Below, piece by piece: positions 47,101 to 59,520 of a stretch of DNA of 64,000 nt. The DNA comes from Heterodera schachtii (lineage: Eukaryota; Nematoda; Chromadorea; Rhabditida; Heteroderidae). A program made the position numbers and the translations under genes. The stretch covers positions 248,001 through 312,000 of the forward strand of contig SIJG01000016.1 in NCBI GenBank assembly GCA_023374025.1, in the 5' to 3' direction. The number at the start of each line of letters is the position of its first letter. Position 1 is the stretch's first letter. The notes beneath the pieces were generated by a model. That model was not told the origin of the DNA. It made no database searches and was given only the letters and a program-made list of their open reading frames with translations.

Positions 47101-47155
47101 TGAAATTCCCAATTTTATTCAGTGTAAAATTTTTCGCGGAAAAACTGAAATTACC
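44140..47155. other. Long non-coding stretch
   Basis: No supported gene. 44345-44470 is richer in GC and contains a small palindrome GGTCTCGATTTCCGAGACC. The remainder is AT-rich with short frames. Confidence 0.5.
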
Positions 47156-47159
47156 CTAT

Positions 47160-48955
47160 GGTTCGACCGTACGTATCCTTTCTTGTCCCTTCCCGTCCTT
47201 CTCCTATGTTTCTCTCTCTTTCTACCCCTTTCTTTCACCTTCATCCCCATTTTCTATCCCCCTCGTCCTTCTCTCCTATCTTTGTCTCAGTTTTTCCCCG
47301 TTTTCTTTCACATTTGTCCCCCTCTTTCATTTCCCCGTTCTTTAATTGAGGTCAAAAGTGGGTTGATGATTTTATTGGCTTTCTTCCCCATCCGTGCGTC
47401 ACTTTCCAAGTCCATTTGTCCTCCTTCCATCCCGCCAACAGAAGTGGGAGGCTTTTGTCCGTCAAATTTGTTCGTGCAAATCCATAACAGTAAACTTGTC
47501 AAAATACCTTCCTCAGAATATTTTGAAAAAGGGCATCATCATTTAAAATACGTTTCAATTATGTTCGAACCCCTGCTGGACTCATAGCCCTACAGATTTT
47601 TTTCTCAAATCTTTTCGACCTCTTTTTTCTTTCCTCGGTCCACAACAGCGCCAATTTTGGCATTAGATTCTTTCCCTAATAATTTCCTTTTCTTCCGAAT
47701 TTTTATGCCAATTATGGCATTCTGTTTTTAAAAAATATTCAAAATTTTTATTTTGAAAAAAACTATTGATTTTGAACCTCAAAATAAATTTTATTAAGAG
47801 AATAACAAGAATATAAAATGTCCTTTTTAAAAAAAATAATAGCATTTTGCCGTTCTTTGTATTACTTGCGCTTTTTAGATTTTATCTCGATTTATTTGTT
47901 ATTTTTCAAATATTTCTGTATAATGTATGTGTTTTAACAAATCTCTCTCTCTCTTTAAAACATTCAAAAAATTTCCGTGGAGACGCCTATTGGCACCATC
48001 GACCTATTTACCTATAAAAGCTTTAAAAAAGCAAGACGTTTTTCAATTAAAAAAGTTTGAATTTTTTAAAGTAGATTCTGGTGTTGTTTCCCGGTGTGAA
48101 TTATTTCTTATTTTTTAAACTTTTCTTGCGTTGTGTGATTTTCTACCACTGTCGCATACAGTTTCATATTATGTGTTGTCGTATTTCCCAGTGTCGCTTT
48201 TCCGGCTCCCTTTGCCGTACCGCTTTCCATGTGTTATGAAGTGGATTCGAATTTCCATTCATTCTTTTTCCTTTTATTATCTTACAAAACCACGGAAAAA
48301 TATATAAAATATGTTATACTTCGGGATCGTTGGTCACAAATTTGAATCTATTTTGACAAAACCCTAACCCCGGAATTGAACTCGAACAAAAAATCAAAAA
48401 TTAAAATTAGTAGTTCATTATTTGAAAAGGTGAGAATTTCATTTTTAAAAATAAACGACCCGCAATTAGCAGGGATTGTTTTTATACGATCCGCGTCCGC
48501 GTGATTTTATGTCCATTCAGCTACCATCCTTAAATGTTTTTTAAATTTAAACCTTAAGGTCCTTTACAATCATCCTCTGAAATTGCACCATTCTCTTTCG
48601 TTGTGCCGATTTTAATTCGTTTTCTAATATATTTCTTGAATTTTACCACAAATGATCAAAATGAAATGATAACCAAATCTTAAACTTACGAAAAGCATTC
48701 CTGAACAATTTTTAGTTCGTCTCCCCCACCTTCACTCACAACAAGAATTTTTCTATGATTCATTTGCTTAGCTTAGGGCGGCATAAGAAAAATCAAAGTA
48801 ATATTTTAAAAATTGAAATAAAGAAATTCAAGATACAACAACAGTAATGGGCCCTCTTTCATTCCCTACGAAATTTTTTGAAATCTTGAATATATTTTCT
48901 TTTATTTGTACCAAAATGATTATGAAAAATTGCAAAAATTGTAACTAAAAACAGG
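47160..48955. other. CT-rich block followed by non-coding DNA
   Basis: 47160-47350 is pyrimidine-rich, similar in style to the array at 37.4-38.5 kb but without the shared joins. After that I see only AT-rich DNA up to the minisatellite at 48.96 kb. Confidence 0.45.
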
Positions 48956-48959
48956 GCTT

Positions 48960-49780
48960 AAGGGCCGTATTGCCAGTTTCGCCATTTGATTAGCCCATTT
49001 CGCCACTTTCCGTGGAACTTCGGCTGATTAGCTCATTTTGTCTCATCATTTTTTCATTTCAATTTCGCTGCATGATCATGTAAGTGTGCCCTTTCCGTGC
49101 CACTTTCTGCTCTGATTAGCTCATTCTGTCTCACTTCTTTCCCGTGCCAGTTTCAGTCAGCTCATTTTGCCCCTTTCGGAGACAATTTCAACTCTGATCA
49201 GCTCATTCTCTCTCGCCCCGCTTCCATGTCAATTTCGGCTCTGACCAGTATATTTCACCCCACCCCATTTTAATGCCAACTTTGGCTCTGATCATTTCAT
49301 TTCGTTAGCCCTTTAATCAGCCCATTTAGCCGCTTTATGAGTCAATTTCGGCTCTGATCAGCTCATTCGTCTCACCAATCTCGGCTCTCATCAGCTCATT
49401 CGCCGCACCCCTTTTCGGTTCCAATTTCGGCTTTGCAGCTCATTCGCCTCACCCCTTTTCCGTTACAATTTCGGCTTTGATTAGTATATTTCACCGTACC
49501 TTATTTGTTCCAATTACGGCTATGATCAGCTCATTCGCCTCACCAATTTCGGTTCTCATCAGCTCATTCGCCTCACCCCTTTTCCGTTACAATTTCGGCT
49601 TTGATTAGTATATTTCGCCGTACCTTATTTGTTCTAATTACGGCTCTGATCAACTCATTCGCCTCACCAATTTCGACTCTCATCAGCTCATTCTCCGCAC
49701 CTTATTTGTTCCAATTACGGCTCTGATCAACTTTTATTAGCCGTTTGATACCCAAACCCATTTCGCCCTTTTTGTACTAA
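48960..49780 (-). repeat. Degenerate minisatellite with EANELIRAEIG-type units
   Basis: The plus strand repeats TTTCGGCTCTGATCAGCTCA and TTCGCCTCACCAA many times with variable spacing. The minus strand of a unit reads GEANELIRAEIGEANELM-type helical sequence, related to the 87-bp units at 39722-39935. Many units carry stops or shifts. It lies immediately upstream of the second cyclin-like copy. Confidence 0.7.
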
Positions 49781-49843
49781 TTTCGCCCTTTCCGTACTAA
49801 TTTCGGCACTAATCAGCTCGTTTTGTTTCACACTGCTTCCGTA

Positions 49844-50775
49844 ATGCGCGCCCCCTTGGAAATCGTCGTGAACAGTACCCATTTGCTGTTGACAGAAATT
49901 GCAGCGCGACACAACATTGACTACAGAAAAGTTGCAAAATACAGGAATAGATTTAATGTAAGTGGTCCATAAAAACTTCGATTTAATGTTTGGAATTTAG
50001 CAGATTTTGTCGGAAATGCGGGAACTACAACAGAGGGGTTCAGGACAAGAGATAGCCGGCATGGAGTAAATAAATAATTAATCTACTGGAACAAGATAAA
50101 TTAATTATAGGATGATGCGCAACCCACGCGCGAGACTGAACACCATTATGGTGATTACGAGAGCGAGATTCTCAGATACTTCAAAAGGCGTCAGGTAAAA
50201 AGGGTGCAAGTGATAATTGGCGGCAAATAATTTTAAATATCTGGTTTTAGGCTTTGTTTCGACCGGACAATTATCTTAGCCGGCTTAACATGGGCGAGAA
50301 AAATCGCTCAGAAATGGTGGACATCATGGCTGCAATTGCTTTTTGCAACCAAATGCCAACTGATGCGTTTCTCATGGCAGTTCGGCTATGCGACCTTTTA
50401 TGACAAAAACAACACAGGCACTGACTAAAAACAAGGCACACAATTGTCGGCTGTGGCAATTTATCCCGAGACATCAATTTTTCGCTGCAGTTGTGCCAAT
50501 TAAAAATTGAAAAAAGGCAGCTGCATGCCTAATGGCAGCAATGATGAAACTAGAGGAGGTAGAGAAAAAATAATAAAATTCTATTAAAGAATTGTAAAAA
50601 TGCGATTTAGGTGCGAAATTTTGTCGAAAGTTATGCCACGAGGTTGGTTAGGAAGGCATTAAAAGTGTATCCTTTAAAATAATCGAATTTAGCTTAATGA
50701 AACTGTCAACAAGCTCTAGTGTTTCAAATAAGTCAAAGGGCAAAAAACATGGCTATGGAACTATTACACGCACGG
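49844..50775 (+). pseudogene. Cyclin-like gene, degenerate (copy 2)
   Basis: Blocks: 49844-49957 (ATG; MRAPLEIVVNSTHLLLTEIA, RKVAKYRNRFN), 50004-50065, 50111-50194 (DYESEILRYFKRRQ) and 50251-50403 (ALFRPDNYLSRLNMGEKN, RSEMVDIMAAIAFCNQMPTD, AFLMAVRLCDLL). Y--EI-RYF--R----RP-NYLS and R-EMVDIM---A----TD-FLMAV-LCD match the first half of an A/B-type cyclin box. After a TGA at 50401 the expected continuation (MTKTTQALTKNKA, then LSAVAIY) is readable only in other frames, and the last block (50690-50775, ending LWNYYTHG) has two stops. The junction between blocks 2 and 3 is also out of phase. It shares GATGATGCGCAACCC and the LWNYY block with copy 1, so the two are clear paralogs that retain different parts. 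Confidence 0.7.
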
Positions 50776-51059
50776 TGAGATTATTAAAACGAAAATAATT
50801 ACATATTTACCATTTCTGGTCACTTAACCAACCCCAAAAGCAAAATATTTTTATTTAATTACGAAAATAATTAACAAAAGATCAAGAAATACCACATACA
50901 CTAAATAAAGGCAGAATCATATATTTTTTTACTCTGCTAGATTTTTTAATTTTTCAACATGAGAATGTAATAAGAAATTTTTAAAATCGAAAATTGATCA
51001 TTTTCAACAAAATCAATTAACAAATTACACTCCAAATAGAAAAATTTCAAAGGGAACCT

Positions 51060-51530
51060 TTGGCAGCGCCAGATCTTCCACCCCCGCTGTTCCCGAAAAG
51101 ATAACGCCGCAAAGAAAAGGTTAAAAGCAAAAAAAGGTCGTCAGAAAAATTTTTAACCGTTTTTCATTTTATAAAAATTTTGGCCTCTGATGGGGAGCGG
51201 GATAGATGATTTCGCAAAGGCAATTTCTTGACCCCCTGTCCATGTATGCCGGTATACTCCTATGATATGTGATATTTTGGTACAGAGCGCCAGAAAATTC
51301 TTTAAGTAGCAAATATTCATTGGAATTAGATGTCTGGAGCATTGGCTTGGTCTTTCTCGAAAAATGCAGCGAGAACCACTTTCGAAAAGAAAGGTGACAA
51401 CAATAAAATAAAAACAAATTAATATAAAAATCCTAAACTATTAAATATAGTTTTCAGTTTTATGTGCTTTCCAGACGGAATCTCTCGCTTTAGGTCAGGG
51501 GAGAGCTTAGTGACAAATTTTAAATAATTT
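51060..51530 (+). pseudogene. CDK-like kinase, degenerate (copy 2)
   Basis: The plus strand has a glycine-loop remnant (TTCAAAGGGAACCTTTGGCA), IDDFAKAIS near 51205 (a decayed DFG region), MPVYSYDM, then in a shifted frame FWYRAPENSLSSKYSLELDV, WSIGLVFLEKCSENHFRKER and a stop. Further on, GGTCAGGGGAGAGCTTAGTG at 51495 matches the LVRGELSNK block of copy 1. Frames change at least twice and the HRD loop is not visible, so it is a dead copy. It lies downstream of cyclin-like copy 2 on the same strand, unlike copy 1 where kinase and cyclin diverge. Confidence 0.65.
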
Positions 51531-51604
51531 CTACCCAGGCAGAAAACATTTTAATTGGACTATGGCCGAATGGCGGAACGTGACGACGAAACGGCAATTG
51601 TAAG

Positions 51605-52335
51605 CATTCCGTTTTGTTGGATTTAACATGATAGTGCGCACCTAATTCTTTTTTTGCATTGCAAAAAATGTTTTTAAAAAAGAGCAATAACTAGGCATAA
51701 AATTTCAAACAAAACTAAATTATGCATAGAATAATAAAAATTTAAAATTTTTATTTCTAAAAACTGGTTTTGTCAAACGGATTTTTTGGACAATATTTGA
51801 AAAATTCGTGGCTATGAAAGGCCCCAAATATTCAAAAATGTTCAAATAAAAGTCCCAAATTTTGTTTGCTTGCACAAAAATTGAAATTTGCAATATATTC
51901 CATATTTTTATTTAATTTATTGTCATTCTTAGATGTCACTGTTGGGCACAAAGGAATGTAATTTGTAAAAATTAGTTTTAACAAATTGCCCACTAATTAG
52001 GTTGGAGTCTTTGTAAACATTTTAATTGCCAGCGACAGAAACTAAGGCACCATTACGAAGCTAATGTTACACTTAATAAAGCCAACCACTTTCATAGTCT
52101 TAAATTATTTTCATAAAAAAATGACAAACAATAATGAAACTATGCATTACATTAAAATAAATTATCGTATGAAAAAATTATAAAAATGCATTTTCAATTT
52201 GCTTTTCCGAAACAAAGCTAATGATGAAAAGGGTCAATCAAATGAAATTGAAATTCGTAAAAGCAATTAATACAAAGGAATTTCATAAAAACAATAAAAA
52301 AAAATTAATTTTGTCTTTTTAGTATAAACTCACTT
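51605..52335. other. Non-coding stretch
   Basis: AT-rich upstream region of the chemoreceptor gene; nothing else seen. Confidence 0.45.
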
Positions 52336-52339
52336 TCAA

Positions 52340-54805
52340 ATGGCTTTTCAAAACTACTCCATGGATAATTTGGTGAGGACAATTGAGCATAATTTTCATT
52401 TTAAAAATTTTTTATTTTTTAAATTTAATATTATATTTTTTGGTATTTAAGGCATTCAATCATTTCGGTGTTGGCACCTTTTCGATTGAATTGTTTTTAT
52501 CAAATTCGTGCCGTTGGCTCATTACGTTTCCCGGCTTAATGTTCAATTGTGCACTTTTGTACACAATCATAAGCGAAAAGTAATAAATAAATTAATATTA
52601 TTTTAATGGACTATGTTTTCTATACGTAAATATAATAAGACCTTTTTTTGAATCTTCTAACATCCAGCTAATAAAATTGGCGGTCCATTTAAAAAACATT
52701 TTGCCTCATTTCACTATTAGTGCCCCATTTTGCTCTATTTCAACCCCCTCTAGGGGGGGGGGGGTGCTTTATTATAGGTTGGGAGCACTAATTTTGGAAA
52801 AAAAACTTTCTTTACCATTTTAGAAATCTGCACGGCACTTGTGCCACTCTTTTGGTCATCGGCTCAGTCGTTGACTTTCTCTATTTGCTCTCTTTTTCGG
52901 TTCCTTTTGCCCTTTCGTTGGTTGGCCAGAACATGATCAGCAATTTTGACTGCTTCTTCCTCCAGTTTTTGCCAAACTTTGGCCTATTCTCCTCCGTTTG
53001 GATCATTTTCTTTGTTGGCGTTGATCGACTGATTTCTGTCCTTTTCCCATTAAGGTAACTTGCCAGAAAAACCTTGCTGATATTTAGAGATTATTATAAG
53101 TTAAATTTTTTACAAATTTGAGTCATCGAATATTTCAGAAGAAATAATTAGGTTTTTAAAAATATTAATATGAGAAAAATACTTTGGATTTAAAACTTGG
53201 CATTTTGAAGCCCATCAAAAGCTCTATTAGCAATTTTAAAATCAAATAGGTCCAACCAGCTGATATTAACAAAACAAAACTTATTTGAGTTCATTAATGT
53301 AAAGAAGCTTTATAAGGCTTTGGGAGATTAAAAATGAGTGAATTCACGCAGTTTAATTAGCATTAAACTCCCTTCAGATATGGTCTCTTTGAGGAGCATC
53401 TTTTCATTTATATTTTACCAATGCTTACGGTTACATTTGGCTACAGTATCTATGTGCTTGGGGAAGCTGCAAAATGGGCACTTTTTGTCTATCCCGACTG
53501 GTAAAAAAAAAGCTAATTTTTGAAAATTTAAGATTTCATTCCTTTTTTAATTGTTTTTTTAAATTAAATTTTAGGCCAGTTTTATGCACAAATTCTGACA
53601 TGTTCAGTTTTGGCATGTCCACAATGCTGCTGCGAAATGGTCTGGTCATTAATGGGGTGTCAATCATTTGTTATTTGTTTGTTGGATTGTCTCTGTTTCG
53701 ATCTTGGCAAAAAAGTTAGTGGACTGAAATTTAATTATTTTTAATCTCTTCCATATTAAAAGTTTCTTTTCATGAATTTTACTTCCTTTTATGGTAATTA
53801 AATGAACATTTAGTAATTGAATTCATAATTGGAAAGACATTGACCATATTTATTTAATTATTGTTTTTATTGTAATAAGTGAATATATTCATTTGCACGA
53901 AATTTTTGTTCCTTTTAATATTAAATTAACATTTTTTTAAAGACTAAACAGTACGCAAATATTTGATTAAAATTATAAAGTCTCGACAGTTACCATTAAA
54001 TTTTTGATTAAAATTATTTTTTCTGCGCCCTGCCTCAGCCTTTCAAAGGCTTAAGATTTTGCATGGAAATACAATTAAAAAACATAATACCAAAAGTTTA
54101 AAAATAATAATCTGGCTGAAGATTTAAAAATTTTACCGCAAATGAGGCAAGGATCAGACTGATTGTCTTTTTTTAAGCATCTTTAAATCTCTCAAATTTT
54201 GCTAAGCTCCATCTCTTTTCAGACCCGAGTTCAGTGCTAAAACATCGCATTTTCAAATCCTTGGCTTCGATTATGACTTTCTTGACCGGCACATATTTTG
54301 CCATTTGCTTCATCCGTTTGCTGCTCGCTTCTGTCACCGACCCAAGTCTGTCTTTTTTCAATGAATTGGTTTTTGGCATTTATTATTATTTTTTTATGTT
54401 TAATAGGTTAACAAACTAAATTTGCCCATAAATTCTAACCAAGATTTGGGGATATATTATGTTATTTTCCTGAGCTATTAGTCGAAAAATACCCGTAACT
54501 CTTTTTGTTTATTATATAAATCTTTTTTTGTTTTTCTAAAATTCATTCGAATTTTTATTTTTTCCAAATTTTTAGCAATGAACTATCGACAAGCGTTCCG
54601 TAAACATCTCAACAAATTACCATTGGTTGGCATTTGCTTAATGCGAATTGGACAACAACAGCAACAATTGCCAAATGCTGTCTCCATGGTTGCCGCTTTT
54701 AACAATGCAATTCCGCAGCCGAGCAGTGCTGGCCGTGTTCGGCACATCACAGCAATTGGTAGAGGCACAGCGGTGCCGAGAACAATGGCACCCGTTGACT
54801 CATAA
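52340..54805 (+). CDS. 7TM chemoreceptor-type GPCR (SRSX-like)
   Basis: Exons 52340-52372, 52452-52579, 52824-53054, 53378-53500, 53575-53714, 54223-54406 and 54576-54805. The first six join in phase and encode six or seven hydrophobic spans, including LVIGSVVDFLYLLSFSVPFA, a Cys before the third span (NFDCFF), and VDRLISVLFPLRY in the DRY position, typical of nematode SRSX/SRX-like receptors. The last exon in its best frame reads NYRQAFRKHLNKLPLVGI, which fits the receptor C-tail (after the seventh span), then a Gln-rich tail. However, exon 6 ends in phase 2 (TTTAATAG|GTTAAC) and that tail needs phase 1; read strictly, the protein would end after a few residues (NELSTSVP). Either there is a one-base error or the gene has just lost its tail. 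Such receptors sit in sensory neuron membranes and sense chemicals; the ligand is unknown. Confidence 0.7.
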
Positions 54806-54809
54806 ACAT

Positions 54810-55820
54810 TTGTGTTCTTGGATGATGATGAACAGAAACATACCAATTCTTTTTAAATATCTTTACTATCTATTTTTTAAATATTATTATAAACGATTTA
54901 GAATTCACATTTTACTTAAGTTACCAAAAAGTGTAAGAAGTTTTTATAATTGGGTTAATTAAAAACAAATTTGGGGTTTTAAGCTTTTGAATCCGAAGTA
55001 AGATCTGTCTTCATGTCCAAGAAATGGATGATGAATTAACATTTAAAATATTCAGCGATAATTTTGTTAAAAATTTAAAAACATTTTCTGCTTTTTGTTA
55101 TTTATGATTATTAAATTATTAAAATTTATTTAAATCAAATATAAATAATTTTAAAGATAGTTAAAAATGTTAAAATTAAATTACGCAGTGATTTCATTTT
55201 TAAATGACCAAAGCCGCGTTAAAATTTATTTTTACTTGGAAAATTTGCCAATTTTATTACTTAACCAATCTTACAACTGTTTAAACGTAGGATTAGACAT
55301 ATATTAGTTTCCGATTGGGCTTAGATACGGTTTAATGGACCCGCAAATGCCGAGGCACTCGGTTAATTCTAATTTAAGCATAAAAAATTTGATTCGTTAA
55401 AAGACTGAGCTTTTTATTCGTTTAAATCTAAATTTCGAACTTGATAGCCTAATCGTCTTGTTAATTTGTTCATGATTTTAATCAAAATCACTTATCGAAT
55501 TTCAATTTATCATAAAATAATATTATTTAAATTGATTTGATTTCGAAAAAAATAATGTTTTAATTGGTTTTCTATTTTTGTTTTAAGTATACATAAAAGA
55601 AAAATTCCGCATTTAGCAAAAGAAGTTGAAGTCAAATTGCTTTTCAAAACAATTCTTTTTTATGTTGCCTTTCCCTCCGATTTGTAATATTTTACGTTTG
55701 CTTCTTTTTAATTAAATTTTGTTTTGTATAAAAGAAGCTAAATCATTCATTATTGGAAATTAATAGCAATGAAAATAAATAGTTTTATATAACTTTAATA
55801 AAATAATTTATATTTTTGAA
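54810..55820. other. Non-coding stretch
   Basis: Very AT-rich intergenic DNA between the receptor and the protease gene; no gene or repeat supported. Confidence 0.45.
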
Positions 55821-55826
55821 AGCAAA

Positions 55827-57751
55827 ATGGTTAAATTTTGGATGACATTATTTATATTTTTTTCTGGCAACAATTTATGTTCAATTTATGCACATAGAGC
55901 AGCAGACTTTTCTAAGTGTGGCATTTCCGACTTTGAGCCCGACTTGGACAATGTGCCAAATGTGAAAATCGGCACAAACCATGTGAGAAAGGGAAATAAT
56001 TTTTTTAAAATTTATTGTTTAAAAAAAATAAAGATGGAGGAATTTAAACTTTACTCGTGTAATAATTTAGATAAAATTTCAGATATATAAAGGACGACCA
56101 GTGGAAAATGCCAATTCAATGCCGTGGATGGTCACTTTGCTTACATTAAATGGTTTGTTAAGAAATGGAACAATTTCATCATTTAAATTCATTTAGAAAT
56201 ATTATGTACTGGGACAATCATCAGCCATAAATACATTTTAACAGCTTATCATTGCGTTTCCGACAACATAATTTCTGTCCCAAGTAAATAATTTCTTTAA
56301 TTAATATAATTAATTATTTATTTATTTATTAAAAATTTTATTTTTGTTCTCTTTCATTTGAGGTTCAATCCAAATTTCTTATGGCACAGTCAATGTTTCT
56401 AATAAAGTGCATATAACAAATGCCCGCCATATTATACGCCATCCAAATGCTTCTCGTTCGGAAATGCATGTCAAAATTTATGGGAGCGAAATTGAAGCAG
56501 TTTCTCTTTCCAATGATTTAGCAATAATCGAAGTACAAATAAATTTTATTAAAATGATTATAAATTAAAAAATATATTTATTTAGGTTGAAAATGCGATT
56601 AAATTTTCCCCAAATGTTCGACCGATTTGTTTGTTCGGCTTCGGTTGGCTTTATCACATTAATGTTTTAATTCTTTCAATTAAGATGCTTCATCTCATTC
56701 TGATGTTTCCGGAAATGACAAATTTGGCACATTTTCAGCAATAATTAATTCCCCGTTTATTACTGCTGGTTGGGGTTTAATTCAGCCATTCTGCCAAAAA
56801 TATCCAGCTCCCAAATCAACTGACCAATTATTGGTTGGCAAAATGCGAATGATTTCAATGGACGAATGCATGGAATATGATAGCGAAAATATCGACAAAG
56901 ACTGTAAAAATATAAATAAAAAATGGAAAAATGATTAAATCAATTTTATTTTAGTCAATAATTTGTCGAATACCCTTCCTTTTGTGAACACTACCCGTGC
57001 TTTGTTAACCGAATTTAATTCAGCAACATATAAGAACAAACTTTGCCTGGTGCCTGAACCCAGCATGGCTGAGGAGGTCAATTTCTAATGAAGCCATTAA
57101 AAAGGAATTGGATTTTAATAGGCACTTAAATAGGCATGAAAAACCTCAGTTCATCAAAAATTTAAATGAAAATTTCCGAAACGAATTTTTGGATTTCCTT
57201 TTTGGCTATAATTATTGAAACTTTGAAAGGCCATTTATAGACAACTATTTTTCATTTTTATTGGCATTTTGTTTTTGCATTAAAAATTTCTGAAAAATTT
57301 TACCCAAAAACTGTAAGGCACTGATTTTATCACATATTTATATAAATTTTCATTTTTAGGGTGACAGCGGTGGTCCATTAATGAGTAAAATTGGCCAAAA
57401 TAATTGGGTCCAAGTGGGCGTCGCCAGCACAGCGTACTGTGATCCCAAAAATCCTGAAACTACCGACGGCATTACAAGTAATTTCTTTTATATTACAAAA
57501 TAATTAAGATGTATAATTGAATTTTTCACTAAAAAATTGATAGTTTTCATAAAAATATTTCGGGGTCTGTAAAAACAATAAAACCAAGGTTGGTTTTAGC
57601 TGTGCAAAGCCAAGATATTTAAATAACAGTTTGAATAAACTTAATAAAAATTTTATATTTTGATTTTTATCCTCTTTAAGGTCAATATGCTCCAATTGAT
57701 TGCAATTGGATAGAAGAAGCGACAAATGGAGAAGTGAAGTGCATAGAATAG
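55827..57751 (+). CDS. Trypsin-like serine protease (S1 family, 356 aa)
   Basis: Nine exons: 55827-55982, 56083-56152, 56197-56283, 56363-56532, 56586-56643, 56685-56903, 56955-57076, 57360-57477 and 57681-57751, all phase-consistent to a TAG. An N-terminal signal peptide (MVKFWMTLFIFFSGNNLCSI) is followed by a short Cys-containing pro-region and IYKGRPVENANSMPWMVTLL at the usual activation site. The catalytic triad is intact: His94 in LTAYHC (normally TAAHC), Asp156 in NDLAIIE and Ser297 in GDSGGPL. ITAGWG is also present. The activation end is I-Y-K-G rather than I-V-G-G, and there is an insertion of about 60 residues before the Ser region, as in several nematode trypsin-like proteins. A secreted digestive or host-interaction protease is likely. 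Introns are short except the seventh (283 nt) and eighth (203 nt). Confidence 0.88.
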
Positions 57752-57815
57752 TGGGCAAACTGTTGTTTATTATTAAACGATTTTCTAAATTCAAAAACCC
57801 ATAAAACATTTCTTA

Positions 57816-57821
57816 AATAAA
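57816..57821 (+). terminator. Candidate poly(A) signal of the protease gene
   Basis: AATAAA lies 65 nt after the protease stop codon, a usual position for a cleavage and polyadenylation signal. In AT-rich DNA the hexamer is common by chance. Confidence 0.4.
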
Positions 57822-57829
57822 TTTATTAA

Positions 57830-58215
57830 TTTCCTTCAAAAAAATTTAACTATAAATTAAATCAACCGCATAAACTTTAATGAAATTTTATTCCAAATTT
57901 TTATATTTATTACATAAACACATTTTTTTCTACTTATTTTGAACTTTTTTGCACTTTTTCATACATATTTCGCAATTTTAAAGGAAATTTTTATACAAAA
58001 TTTCGATTTTATCGTACATTTTTTTTAATATTTTGAGGTTTTGAAGATTTGTAGATTTTTTTATAAAAATCAAAAAAGAATTGAAATTTGGTTCGAGTCG
58101 GTTTTATGCGCGTCCCAAGGCATTTTACACTTCCCAACATGAGAATTGCTTAAATTGGTGCTTAAGAAACAGTTAATAGCACTTTTTGGGTCGAATAATT
58201 CAAATATGTAATATT
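57830..58215. other. Non-coding stretch
   Basis: AT-rich DNA between protease and receptor remnant; nothing seen. Confidence 0.4.
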
Positions 58216-58220
58216 TTCAG

Positions 58221-58918
58221 AGCCTTTCTCAGTTTGTTCCAATAAATCTTTTGCTTACTTTAATGACTTTTGTCATTTATCTCTTTCTTGGCATTACAAT
58301 GCGTACAAAAGCACCAGGTAAACATATTATTTATGGTTTTATTTTTTGGGCACAAAAAATCGCGAAATAAGAACCTAAAAAGATAGAAAAAATCGCAAAT
58401 AGGCATTAACTAGGCACGAAAACGCATGAACCGGCACAAAAATGGGAAAAAATTGTTTTTAATTAATATTTTTTAAGTAAAAAACAGACAAAATATTACT
58501 CAAAAAATTTAATAACCAAAAAACTAATTTTGGTTATATTTCATTGTAAATGATAGATAATTCAATTTTTTCGAATAATGTCAATTTTTAAACAAAAATT
58601 CTTGTCAAGCAAAAATAAATAATATTAGGGGATGCATTATTGAAAGAAATTTTTACATTTCTTAGGGGTGTATTTTTCCTTTTATTGCAGTTTTATTAAG
58701 GATTTTTCCTAAAATCCTGAAAATAGGCAAAAAAAAAAAAAAAAGGCGAAATAGGCACAAAAACAGGCATTATAAGGGTCATCATAGACATCTTAAACCA
58801 AGTTTTGCCAATGCTTATCGATCGTCGCACTTTTCTGCCCTTTTTTGCATTCTCACCGTGAATGTCGGTGGTTATTTTATCTCAATAATTGCTTACTGTC
58901 TACTATCTCCTTCAATTG
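58221..58918 (+). pseudogene. Chemoreceptor GPCR fragment
   Basis: Two exon-like blocks remain. 58221-58317 encodes FVPINLLLTLMTFVIYLFLG with ITMRTKAPG (fifth span plus start of the third loop). About 58815-58918 encodes RSSHFSALFCILTVNVGGYF and ISIIAYCLLSPSI (sixth span). The second block is out of phase with the first and runs into a transposon end (GGTGCTATGACG). No other spans are found around it. The remnant is therefore part of a dead receptor gene of the same general kind as the one at 52340. Confidence 0.55.
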
Positions 58919-59520
58919 GTGCTATGACGAAGCTAAAAAAGTATGATGCTTACCGAATAAATGATTTTAATTAATTAATATAATTATTTTAATCTATTAA
59001 TTAGATTTGCTGACGATAATAAATGTAATTTCGATTTATTATTTTAATATTTCCCAAATAAATTACATTTTTATGAGAGAAATACAGTGCACCAAAAAGT
59101 CATGACTCAAACCTAAAAAACTATCTTATAGTTCATTTAAAAAGAAATAATTCATGCTTACACAACTTTTGGTGCTGATCAAAAAAAGTCTCTTATACTG
59201 TCTACTATCTCCTTCAATTGGTGCTATGACGAAGCTAAAAAAGTATGAGTGATAAGTGATCGGAAGGGGCGGGTCATTTCAGTACGGAATAAATGATTTT
59301 AATTAATTAATATATATATTTTAATCATATAATTAGATTTGCTGACCTTAATTATAATTTAGATTTATTATTTAAATATTTCCCAAACAAATTACATTTT
59401 TGTGAGAGAAATACAGTGCCCACAAAAAGTCATGACTCAAACCTGAAAAACTATCTTATAGTTCATTTAAAAACTTGAAATAATTCATGCTTGCATAATT
59501 TTTGGTGCTGATCAAAAAAG
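58895..59520. repeat. 302-bp tandem duplication
   Basis: ACTGTCTACTATCTCCTTCA occurs at 58895 and again at 59197, and the following sequence (ATTTGCTGAC, GAGAAATACAGTGC, AAAGTCATGACTCAAACCT) is repeated in the same order. The second copy has about 35-40 extra bases (GTGATCGGAAGGGGCGGGTC). The duplication includes the end of the receptor fragment and the start of a family A-like element. Confidence 0.8.

Noticed and set aside
47183..47587. 134-codon plus-strand frame
   Set aside because: Its first half is the pyrimidine-rich block and the rest lacks splice partners or a known domain.
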